A stretch of DNA of 21,591 nucleotides from Acidaminococcus fermentans (GCA_004555735.1 SFHH01000036.1:1-21591); one strand, 5' to 3'. Counted from the first letter of the stretch, positions 15,757 to 21,591 are shown. The notes: generated from the letters alone by a model not told the origin. Program-made: numbers and translations.

Positions 15757-18384
15757 TTACTGCATCTGGCCTTCCACCAGTTCCAGGGCTTTGGCCAGCC
15801 CTTCCTGGACCTTGGAGGCGTCCTTTCCCCCGGCCTGGGCCATATCCGGACGGCCGCCGCCGTTGCCGCCCATGGCCTGGGCCACAGCTTTGGCGATCTT
15901 CCCGGCATGGATGCCCTTCTTCACAGCTTCTTTAGAAGCCATCACCAGGATGTTCACTTTGTCCGCGCTCATGGGAGCTGCCAAGACCACTACCCCGCCT
16001 GTCTTGTCTCGGAGGGTGTCGCCCATCTTCCGCAGAGCATCCACATCCTGGACCTTCACTTCCTGAGCCAGGAAAGCCACGCCCTTCACATCTTTGGCGT
16101 CCGCCGTCACGCTGGCAGCCTGGGCAGCCACCAATTTCTTTTCCATTTCGTCCGCCCGGTGTTTTTCCGCCCGCAGGTCTTCCTGCAGCGCGCAGATCCG
16201 GGTCCCCAGGTTGTTGGGCCGGCTCTTCACCGCAGCGGCAGCTTCTCCAATCAGGTCTTCCAGTTCCCGGGTGTAGGCCAGTGCTCCCCGTCCGGTCACG
16301 GCTTCGATCCGCCGCACCCCGGCGCCCACACTGGATTCAGACAAGATCTTGAACAGCCCGATATGGCTGGTGTTGGACACATGGACACCGCCGCACAGTT
16401 CCATGCTGCAGCCGGGCACATTCACCACCCGGACGATCTTGCCGTATTTTTCCCCGAACAGGGCCATGGCACCCATTTCCTTGGCTTTTTCCAGTTCCTG
16501 CTGGGAGATTTCCACATCCACTGCATCCAGGATCTTTTCATTGACGATATCTTCCACCTGTGCCAGTTCTTCCTCCGTCAGAGGAGAGAAATGGGAGAAG
16601 TCGAACCGGAGACGGTCCGGCCCCACATAGCTGCCGGCCTGGTTCACATGGCTGCCCAGCACCTGTTTCAGGGCCGCATGGAGCAGATGGGTGGCCGTAT
16701 GGTTCCGGGCAATATCCGCCCGCCGTTTCAGGTTCACTTCGAATTCCACTTCATCCCCAACGCTCAGGGTGCCCTGTTCCAGGGTCCCCAGCTGGATGGT
16801 GTAACCGTCCGGCAGCTTTTTGGTATCGGTCACATTGAAGATACCCTTGTCAGATACCAGCCGGCCGGTATCTCCCAGCTGGCCGCCCCCCTCTGCATGG
16901 AAGGCCGTATTGGTAAGGATCACCGCCAGTTCGTCCCCACTCTTGGCGTTCTGGATGGGCTGGGTGTCGTGGGCCGGGAAAATAGCCGCCACTTTCCCGT
17001 TCTTACTGGCTTCATCCACAGTCAGGGTCCCCAGCTTCAGATGGCGGGTTTCGTAGAGCACCGGTTTGCCTTCTTTGTCATTCCGGGCGGAACGGGCTCT
17101 TTCCCGCTGGGCTTCCATGGCCTTTTCAAAGCCTTCTTTATCCATGGTGAAACCCTGTTCTTCCAGGATCTCTTCCGTCAGTTCCCAGGGGAACCCGAAG
17201 GTGTCGTACAACTGGAAAGCGTCTTCCCCAGCCAGGACCGTACTGCCGGCTTTCCGCATGGCGTCGATCTTCTGGTTCAGCAGATCGGTGCCCTGTTCCA
17301 GGGTCTGGAGGAAGGAGTTTTCTTCCATGGCGATGACTTTTTCAATGTAGCTTTTCTTTTCCCGCAGGTCCGTATAGTGGTCCCCGTACATGTCGATGAC
17401 CAGGTCAGCTGCTCCCACCAGGAATTCCTTCCGGATGCCCAGGAGGCGTCCGTGGCGGATGGCCCGGCGCAGCACCCGGCGCAGGATGTAGCCTCGGCCT
17501 TCATTGGAAGGCAGGATTCCATCCCCGATCATGAAGGTGACGGAGCGGGCATGGTCGGCGATGACCTTCAGGGACACGTCATCCTTGGGATCCGCGTTGT
17601 AGGTCTTCCCGGAAACCTTGCAGGCGTATTCGATGATGGGGAAGATCAGGTCCGTCTCGAAGTTGCTGGGTTTGTTCTGGAGCACGGAAGCCACCCGTTC
17701 CAGCCCCAGGCCGGTATCGATGTTCTTGTGCTGGAGCGGCGTGTAGCTGCCGTCCGGTTCTTTGTTGTACTGGGTGAACACCAGGTTCCACAGTTCCAGG
17801 AACCGTCCGCAGTCGCAGCCAGGCCCGCAGTCTGGGCTGCCGCAGCCCCGTTCTTCGCCCAGGTCGATGTGGATTTCGGAATCCGGACCGCAGGGACCGC
17901 CACTGGTGATTTCCCACCAGTTGTCTTCCAGTTTCACGATCCGTTCTGCCGGAACCCCGCACACATCGTGCCACAGGTCATAGGCTTCCTGATCCTTGGG
18001 ATATACGGTGATCCACAGTTTATCTTTGGGGAGCTCCAGGACTTCCGTCAGGAATTCCCAAGCCCAGGGAATCACTTCTTTCTTGAAATAATCCCCAAAG
18101 GAGAAGTTCCCCAACATTTCGAAATACGTATGGTGCCGGGCCGTGCGCCCCACATTTTCAATATCCCCGGTACGGACACATTTCTGGCAGGTGGTGATCC
18201 GGGTCGCAGGCGGTTTCACCTTGCCGGTAAAGTACGGCTTGAACGGAGCCATGCCTGCGCCGATCAGAAGAAGCGTAGGGTCATCGTGGGGAATCAGGGA
18301 AGCACTGGGCAGTACCAAGTGTCCCCGTTCCTTAAAGAAATCAAGATACTTCTGTCGAATCTCGTTGCCACTTAAATATTTCAT
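15757..18384 (-). CDS. alaS: Alanyl-tRNA synthetase
   Basis: The 875-residue enzyme charges tRNA-Ala and clears mischarged Ser or Gly. It has the class II catalytic domain from residue 1 (NEIRQKYLDFFKERGH; motif 2 region near RTARHHTYFEMLGNFSFGDYF). A cysteine cluster lies at 181-192, common in bacterial AlaRS. The editing domain has zinc ligands His562, His566, Cys664 and His668. The C-terminal DHHA1 domain ends with GGNGGGRPDMAQAGG at 839-853. I use the ATG at 18384, preceded by GGGAG. A frame open to 18462 would add 26 residues that do not belong to AlaRS and would begin at the transcript start. It has its own consensus promoter and a 75-base leader with no T-box. Confidence 0.98.
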   Translation of the reverse strand: MKYLSGNEIRQKYLDFFKERGHLVLPSASLIPHDDPTLLLIGAGMAPFKPYFTGKVKPPATRITTCQKCVRTGDIENVGRTARHHTYFEMLGNFSFGDYFKKEVIPWAWEFLTEVLELPKDKLWITVYPKDQEAYDLWHDVCGVPAERIVKLEDNWWEITSGGPCGPDSEIHIDLGEERGCGSPDCGPGCDCGRFLELWNLVFTQYNKEPDGSYTPLQHKNIDTGLGLERVASVLQNKPSNFETDLIFPIIEYACKVSGKTYNADPKDDVSLKVIADHARSVTFMIGDGILPSNEGRGYILRRVLRRAIRHGRLLGIRKEFLVGAADLVIDMYGDHYTDLREKKSYIEKVIAMEENSFLQTLEQGTDLLNQKIDAMRKAGSTVLAGEDAFQLYDTFGFPWELTEEILEEQGFTMDKEGFEKAMEAQRERARSARNDKEGKPVLYETRHLKLGTLTVDEASKNGKVAAIFPAHDTQPIQNAKSGDELAVILTNTAFHAEGGGQLGDTGRLVSDKGIFNVTDTKKLPDGYTIQLGTLEQGTLSVGDEVEFEVNLKRRADIARNHTATHLLHAALKQVLGSHVNQAGSYVGPDRLRFDFSHFSPLTEEELAQVEDIVNEKILDAVDVEISQQELEKAKEMGAMALFGEKYGKIVRVVNVPGCSMELCGGVHVSNTSHIGLFKILSESSVGAGVRRIEAVTGRGALAYTRELEDLIGEAAAAVKSRPNNLGTRICALQEDLRAEKHRADEMEKKLVAAQAASVTADAKDVKGVAFLAQEVKVQDVDALRKMGDTLRDKTGGVVVLAAPMSADKVNILVMASKEAVKKGIHAGKIAKAVAQAMGGNGGGRPDMAQAGGKDASKVQEGLAKALELVEGQMQ

Positions 18385-18464
18385 TACCAACTCTCCCAAA
18401 TTTGCTCCAGCAAAAAGGAAAATCCCATCAGCCAGAAAAATATAATCTCTTTCGTATCCCATAA

Positions 18465-18493
18465 ATTATATAAAAAGTATAGAGGGCTGTCAA
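18465..18493 (-). promoter_or_regulatory. Consensus sigma-A promoter of alaS
   Basis: On the minus strand TTGACA (18493-18488) and TATAAT (18470-18465) are separated by exactly 17 bases, a perfect match to the housekeeping consensus. It lies directly after the radA terminator. The predicted leader of about 75 bases is too short for a T-box and contains only a small stem TTGCT/AGCAA (18401-18412). Confidence 0.85.
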
Positions 18494-18494
18494 A

Positions 18495-18532
18495 TAAATA
18501 CAGGGGGTGTTGCACAAAACATGCAACACCCC
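18495..18532 (-). terminator. Intrinsic terminator of ctsR-radA
   Basis: A perfect 11-bp stem GGGGTGTTGCA / TGCAACACCCC (18504-18514 and 18522-18532) with a 7-base loop, followed on the minus strand by TGTATTTATTT. The radA stop codon TAG shares its last base with the stem. Confidence 0.75.
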
Positions 18533-19905
18533 TATTCCCTGTACATCCCTACAATGGCTTCTTCCACGGTCCTGGCCTGGATCACGGTGACCCCTTTGGG
18601 CTCCTTGCCCTGGGGGAAGCTCCCTTTGGGGACGATGAACCGTTGGAACCCCAGCTGGGCAGCTTCTTTGATCCGCCGGTCCGTGAGGCCTACCCGGCGC
18701 AGTTCGCCGGTGAGCCCCACTTCCCCGACAGCCAGCACCCCCATGGGCACCGGCCGGTTCCGGTAGCTGGATACAAGCGCCCCCAAGATGGCCAGGTCCG
18801 CCGCCGGCTCCTTCACTTTCATGCCGCCAACGGCGCACACATAGGCATCCTGATCCCCGAAGTTCATGCCGCAGCGCTTTTCCAGCACTGCCAGCAGCAT
18901 GTTCACCCGGTTGAAGTCCACCCCTACCACCGTCCGCCGGGGCAGACCGAAGGGAGTATGGGACACCAGGGCCTGGATTTCCGTCAAGATGGGCCGATTC
19001 CCTTCCATAGCCGCGGTGATCACCGAGCCGGAAACCGCCTCTTCTTTGGCTTCCAGGAACAAGCCGGAAGGATTGGCCACTTCCCGGAGTCCTTCCTCTT
19101 CCATAGAAAAGATCCCGCATTCACTGGTGGAGCCGAACCGGTTCTTCAATGCCCGGAGCACCCGATAAGTGTAGGACCGATCCCCTTCGAACTGGAGCAC
19201 CACGTCCACCATATGTTCCAGCAGCCGGGGCCCGGCGATGTTCCCCTCTTTGGTCACATGGCCGATGATAATCACTGCAATCCCCGTCTCTTTGGCAAAG
19301 GTCAGCAGCTTGGCGGTACATTCCCGTACCTGGCCCACGCTGCCCGCCGCGCTTTCCAGTTCCTGATTGTACATGGTCTGGATGGAGTCGATGACCAGGA
19401 GTCGGGGTTTCACCTGACGGGCCTGGACCAGGATGGTCCCCAGTTCCGTCGCTGTCATGATTTGCAGGGCGTCCGTTGCCTGTCCCAGCCGCTCTGCCCG
19501 CATGGCCGTCTGGGCTTCACTTTCTTCTCCGGAAACGTAGAGCACCCGTTCTCCACTGGCTGCTGCCTTCATAGAAACATCCAGGGTGATGGTGGATTTT
19601 CCGATACCCGGAGCCCCGCCCAGAAGGATCAGGGAGCCAGGGACGATGCCTCCTCCCAAAACCCGGTCGAATTCATGGATCCCGGTGGTCATCCGCTGGA
19701 CCTTTACCTTATCCACCTGCTTCAGGGTCTTGGGAGTCGGAGCCTCCGTTACCGAAAGATAAGACGGCCGCTGCCGGCTGGGAGCCGGAGCCGCCGTTTC
19801 TTCCACCAGCGTATCCCACTGACCGCATTCCGGGCATTTGCCCAGCCATTTGGGAGTGGAATACCCGCAGTTCTGACATACATAATGGGTCTGTGTCCTG
19901 GCCAC
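18532..19905 (-). CDS. radA: DNA repair protein RadA (RecA-like branch migration ATPase)
   Basis: RadA helps process recombination intermediates. The 457-residue protein has the N-terminal zinc finger (Cys10, Cys13, Cys24, Cys27), Walker A GGAPGIGKST at 96-105, Walker B around LLVIDSIQ at 169-176 and the KNRFG motif at 254-258. The C-terminal Lon-protease-like domain is complete. It starts with GTG immediately after the TAA of ctsR, and its GGAGGAGGAG binding site is the end of the ctsR coding sequence, so the two genes are surely co-transcribed and probably coupled. In most Bacillota radA follows clpC in this operon; here clpC and mcsAB are missing. Confidence 0.97.
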   Translation of the reverse strand: MARTQTHYVCQNCGYSTPKWLGKCPECGQWDTLVEETAAPAPSRQRPSYLSVTEAPTPKTLKQVDKVKVQRMTTGIHEFDRVLGGGIVPGSLILLGGAPGIGKSTITLDVSMKAAASGERVLYVSGEESEAQTAMRAERLGQATDALQIMTATELGTILVQARQVKPRLLVIDSIQTMYNQELESAAGSVGQVRECTAKLLTFAKETGIAVIIIGHVTKEGNIAGPRLLEHMVDVVLQFEGDRSYTYRVLRALKNRFGSTSECGIFSMEEEGLREVANPSGLFLEAKEEAVSGSVITAAMEGNRPILTEIQALVSHTPFGLPRRTVVGVDFNRVNMLLAVLEKRCGMNFGDQDAYVCAVGGMKVKEPAADLAILGALVSSYRNRPVPMGVLAVGEVGLTGELRRVGLTDRRIKEAAQLGFQRFIVPKGSFPQGKEPKGVTVIQARTVEEAIVGMYRE

Positions 19906-20340
19906 TTACTCCTCCTCCTGGAGCAGCTGGAACGCCGTCCGCACGATTTGTTCCTTGTTCTCTTCGCTTACATGGTCCCCCAGTACATGGAGAAAATAAT
20001 CCAGCAGCCGGGCCTCCCGGCTAGTAAGCAATTTATGGGACGCCAAAGCCTGGACCAGTTGATTGGAAGTCATGGTCCCCTTACCGACGGGCAGCTGAGG
20101 CTTGACTGCCGTCTGACGAGGCAGCCGGATGATCCGGATGAATCCCCCGTTCCCCCGTTTGGATTCCACTTCATAGCCCCGTTCCGGAGTGAAACGGGTC
20201 GTCAGGGTGTAGGTGATCTGGCTGGGAGCACAGGACAGCTTTTCTGCCAGCTGGCTCCGCTTCACATCCACCCGGTCCTGTTCGTTGGCGAACAGCTCAC
20301 TGATGATGAATTGCTCTATGGCATCGGCTATATTGCGCAT
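19906..20340 (-). CDS. ctsR: Stress-gene repressor CtsR
   Basis: CtsR represses clp and other protein quality control genes and releases DNA on heat or protein stress. The 144-residue protein aligns by eye with B. subtilis CtsR from residue 2 on. It has the winged helix core KRSQLAEKLSCAPSQITY, the segment TRFTPERGYEVESKR ending at Arg62, and the C-terminal SREARLLDYFL. The wing loop known as a glycine-rich thermosensor reads GNGG (63-66) where B. subtilis has GGGG. The ATG has AGGAGGT 7 bases upstream. McsA, McsB and ClpC genes do not follow. Regulation is probably autorepression through GTCAAA repeats in its promoter. Confidence 0.94.
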   Translation of the reverse strand: MRNIADAIEQFIISELFANEQDRVDVKRSQLAEKLSCAPSQITYTLTTRFTPERGYEVESKRGNGGFIRIIRLPRQTAVKPQLPVGKGTMTSNQLVQALASHKLLTSREARLLDYFLHVLGDHVSEENKEQIVRTAFQLLQEEE

Positions 20341-20382
20341 GATGATTACCTCCTATGGGAAAGACAGGTTCTCCCATGCTCT

Positions 20383-20411
20383 ATTATATTTGACAATTTG
20401 ACGTTTAGCAA
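20383..20411 (-). promoter_or_regulatory. Sigma-A promoter of ctsR-radA
   Basis: On the minus strand TTGCTA (20411-20406), a 17-base spacer and TATAAT (20388-20383). The leader is about 35-40 bases and ends in the strong ctsR ribosome binding site. Confidence 0.75.
20389..20402 (-). promoter_or_regulatory. Probable CtsR operator with short spacing
   Basis: Two direct GTCAAA repeats (20402-20397 and 20394-20389) lie between the -35 and -10 boxes, the second touching the -10. Known CtsR operators are two GTCAAA heptads with starts 10 bases apart; here the starts are 8 apart. The position fits autorepression, the spacing does not fit the consensus. Confidence 0.6.
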
Positions 20412-20425
20412 GAGGGAAATGTGAT

Positions 20426-20466
20426 GGGGTGCTGCACGTGTGTGGTTTTCACACGTGCAGCACCCC
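20426..20466 (-). terminator. 17-bp hairpin containing the DUF1294 gene stop codon
   Basis: Arms 20426-20442 and 20450-20466 are perfectly complementary over 17 bp (GGGGTGCTGCACGTGTG and its complement) around a 7-base loop. The last five sense codons of the DUF1294 gene and part of its stop lie in the right arm. The U-tail is weak, but the stem is the strongest in the window and separates this gene from ctsR. Confidence 0.65.
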
Positions 20467-20736
20467 CTTCAAAAAATTCGCCCCCAGAAAGACCTGCAGC
20501 CCCAGGATCACCGGCACCCCGATGGTGAATTTCAGATGCTTCGTCTTGTGCCGGAACAGGAACATGGCCAACAGCGCTCCCCCACTGCCCCCCACCGCTG
20601 CCAAAAGAAGCAACCGGATTTCCGGCACCCGCCAGGCTCCCCGCCTGGCACAGGATTTGTCATAGCCGTAAACGGCAAACGTAATGAGATTGATCAATAA
20701 AAGCCCCCCAGTGAAAGGGGTAAAATGGATTGGCAT
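20449..20736 (-). CDS. DUF1294 family small membrane protein
   Basis: A 95-residue protein of the DUF1294 family, function unknown. It shows about three hydrophobic segments (near 10-25, 41-62 and 70-90) and the family motifs YGYDKSCARRGAWRVPE (23-39), GGSGGALLAM and FRHKTKH. It is expected in the cytoplasmic membrane. The ATG follows AAAGGAGG with 5 bases between. Directly upstream of that site is a tract of tandem heptamers. Its C-terminal codons form part of its own terminator stem. Confidence 0.9.
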   Translation of the reverse strand: MPIHFTPFTGGLLLINLITFAVYGYDKSCARRGAWRVPEIRLLLLAAVGGSGGALLAMFLFRHKTKHLKFTIGVPVILGLQVFLGANFLKGVLHV

Positions 20737-20752
20737 GGATTCCTCCTTTGGG

Positions 20753-20787
20753 GTTCATCGTGAGTCGTTCATCGTTGGTCGTTTGGG
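20753..20787. repeat. Five-unit tandem heptamer tract, unit GTTCATC
   Basis: Consecutive 7-bp units begin at 20753, 20760, 20767, 20774 and 20781. The first and third are exactly GTTCATC; the others differ at two to three positions and the last is the most decayed. The tract ends 4 bases before the DUF1294 ribosome binding site, so it lies in the promoter or leader of that gene. Confidence 0.8.
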
Positions 20788-20970
20788 ATGCCAGATGCTG
20801 CGTGTTTGTCTCTGAACATATTGCCTTCCCGGCCCCCGTCTTTCCATATCCGCCCTTTTCAAGGGCGGGGGACCGTTGCGCTTGCGCAATGGTGGTGGGT
20901 TAGCATCCCCTGGGCTGCGTTTCCCTTCAACACCATCTGTCCCGGGCAAATGGTATCCATCGGCTAGAGA
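20788..20970. other. Gene-free spacer between the small lipoprotein and DUF1294 genes
   Basis: It contains the palindromic element at 20850-20893 and otherwise C- and T-rich sequence. I see no convincing promoter and no coding frame. An open frame at 20755-20949 has no family resemblance and crosses the repeats. Confidence 0.5.
20850..20893. repeat. REP-like double-hairpin element
   Basis: Two palindromes follow one another: CCGCCCTT/AAGGGCGG (20850-20857 and 20861-20868) and ACCGTTGCGC/GCGCAATGGT (20872-20881 and 20884-20893, one G-T pair). Paired GC-rich stems of this kind are typical of dispersed intergenic repeats. Only one copy is in the window. Confidence 0.5.
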
Positions 20971-20989
20971 CTAGTGACTAGGGACTGAA
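20962..20989. repeat. Four-unit tandem heptamer tract, unit GACTAGN
   Basis: Consecutive 7-bp units begin at 20962, 20969, 20976 and 20983. The middle two are GACTAGT and GACTAGG; the outer two each keep part of the unit. On the minus strand the tract supplies the TAG stop codon of the small lipoprotein frame. Confidence 0.8.
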
Positions 20990-21129
20990 CCGCAGAGCGG
21001 CCCGCTGATCCTTACCGGCGAGGCCCCGGTCTTTCCGTCCCTCTGTCTTTGGTCCACTCCGCAGCCAGCCAGGAAGACCTCAAAAAAAAGCAGGGCTGCC
21101 AAAGCCACGATTTTCCGTTGTTTTTTCAT
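20971..21129 (-). CDS. Small predicted lipoprotein (52 residues), possibly a truncated gene
   Basis: The frame starts MKKQRKIVALAALLFFEVFL and continues into AGC-G, a standard bacterial lipoprotein signal: basic start, hydrophobic core and lipobox LAGC with the lipidated Cys at residue 23. The mature part would be only 30 residues, rich in Arg, Gly and Pro, with no family I recognise. The ATG has an excellent AAAAAGGAGG site 6 bases upstream and an extended -10 box about 25 bases before it. The signals for expression are therefore better than for many real genes. The stop lies within a tandem heptamer tract. Either this is a genuine mini-lipoprotein, or the head of a longer one whose body was lost. 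Confidence 0.6.
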   Translation of the reverse strand: MKKQRKIVALAALLFFEVFLAGCGVDQRQRDGKTGASPVRISGPLCGSVPSH

Positions 21130-21151
21130 GGTCGGCCTCCTTTTTCTTTTT

Positions 21152-21160
21152 ATTGTAACA
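21152..21160 (-). promoter_or_regulatory. Extended -10 promoter for the small lipoprotein
   Basis: On the minus strand TGTTACAAT (21160-21152) matches TGnTAnAAT closely. No good -35 is seen. The leader would be about 16 bases and holds the strong ribosome binding site. Confidence 0.5.
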
Positions 21161-21301
21161 CAGGGAAGCGAAGACGGGGTCCTTCATCGACGGTGCCAAA
21201 AGATATCTTCCAAAAACATATAAATAAACAAAGCAGGCCCCAAAAAACCGACAGCATAAAGGATACAAATAAAAACGAGGAACATACCACCCCCCCTTTT
21301 T
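21161..21301. other. AT-rich spacer after the HIRAN gene
   Basis: No gene or clear terminator is seen. Directly after the HIRAN stop lie a run of seven T and a run of seven C on the plus strand (21297-21303 and 21290-21296). Confidence 0.5.
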
Positions 21302-21591
21302 TTACTCCTTCACCCGTGCCACCACGCCCCGGTCAGTGATCAATTCCACTCTGGCATGGGCTTTCTTGCCGATTTTATCATAGATCCGCCCAGCGCTGCA
21401 GGTATCCCCCAGCACAGTGTGGGGGCTGTTGGCCACATAGCCCACTTTGCCGATGCCCGGCAGTTCCACCCGGATAGCTTCCTTATCATATTCGTTGTCC
21501 GGTTCCTTCCGCAGCACCAGTTCCATTTTCCGCCGGAAAACCCCATACCCTAGATAATGATTGCAGCCAGTAATCGTAATGAAAATCCTTT
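21302..21591 (-). CDS. HIRAN domain protein, 5' end beyond the window
   Basis: The frame stays open to the window edge, giving 95 visible residues. It begins RIFITITGCNHYLGYGVFRR and continues with LRKEPDNEYDKEAIRVE and GKVGYVANSPHTV. This is the compact HIRAN fold found as a stand-alone protein in Bacillota, or fused to SNF2 helicases in other organisms. The HLTF HIRAN domain binds free 3' DNA ends; the role of stand-alone bacterial copies is not established. The typical start is one or a few codons upstream of what is visible, so the gene is probably complete just outside the window. The ATG at 21526 is internal and would remove the first conserved strands. Confidence 0.8.
   Translation of the reverse strand, partial: RIFITITGCNHYLGYGVFRRKMELVLRKEPDNEYDKEAIRVELPGIGKVGYVANSPHTVLGDTCSAGRIYDKIGKKAHARVELITDRGVVARVKE

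Noticed and set aside
15409..18375. Very long open frame on the plus strand opposite alaS, and similar ones opposite radA, purL and the M16 gene
   Set aside because: They mirror the codon bias of the real minus-strand genes, have no recognisable domains and lack ribosome binding sites.
18385..18462. Longer alaS start at 18462
   Set aside because: It adds 26 residues unlike AlaRS and would start within a few bases of the predicted transcript start, with no binding site.
21080..21268. Minus-strand frame of 62 codons overlapping the small lipoprotein in another frame
   Set aside because: No good ribosome binding site or conserved features; the lipoprotein frame has far better start signals.
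1..21591. CRISPR arrays, tRNA or rRNA genes, prophage or defence genes
   Set aside because: I looked on both strands and saw no regular direct repeats with spacers, no tRNA-like or rRNA sequence, and no such proteins.

Overview
This window reads as chromosomal DNA of a Bacillota species. By eye the coding DNA is moderately GC-rich (mid-50s percent) and the spacers are more AT-rich. The evidence for Bacillota is the pair ctsR and ireB, a DUF1292 gene, strong AGGAGG-type ribosome binding sites, and two gene orders matching Bacillus subtilis: alaS-(yrzL)-yrrK-yrzB-yrrL-trhP and yqhT-efp. The gene mix (M16C presequence-type protease, clade II PurL, DUF2156 protein, Eis-like acetyltransferase) fits anaerobic gut Clostridia or Negativicutes such as Acidaminococcaceae. 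That finer placement is inference. Every gene I can support is on the minus strand, so transcription runs from right to left.

Right part (21591 to 18500): a HIRAN-domain gene cut by the window edge; a spacer with a very small predicted lipoprotein, two 7-bp tandem repeat tracts and a palindromic repeat; a DUF1294 membrane protein; then ctsR-radA with its own promoter. A 17-bp stem ends DUF1294 and another hairpin ends radA. The usual mcsA-mcsB-clpC genes are absent between ctsR and radA.

Middle part (18500 to 9400): a promoter with both boxes exactly at consensus drives alaS and a TetR-type regulator. After a hairpin follows the tightly packed set ireB-ruvX-DUF1292-mltG-trhP-like U32, whose genes overlap or nearly overlap. 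This set links tRNA charging, Ser/Thr-kinase signalling, rRNA/Holliday-junction nuclease function, peptidoglycan processing and tRNA hydroxylation. Next are the proline peptidase and efp pair and a stand-alone histidine phosphatase.

Left part (9400 to 1): a probable operon DUF2156-acetyltransferase-purL starting from an extended -10 promoter, an M16C metalloprotease, and a 390-base spacer with several strong hairpins. The first ~93 bases look like the end of an ISL3-type insertion sequence.

The most notable observations are: (1) four intergenic tracts of degenerate tandem heptamers, each with a different unit but the same 7-bp period, resembling the STRR repeats of filamentous cyanobacteria; (2) the DUF2156 gene, whose conserved N-terminus can only be read from a non-standard AUU start; (3) RuvX with an internal deletion that removes the conserved C-terminal acidic residue; (4) CtsR without its kinase and ClpC neighbours, with an altered glycine loop and a closely spaced GTCAAA repeat in its own promoter; (5) a recurring terminator stem core (GGGG-YTGTTGC) that often includes or touches the stop codon.
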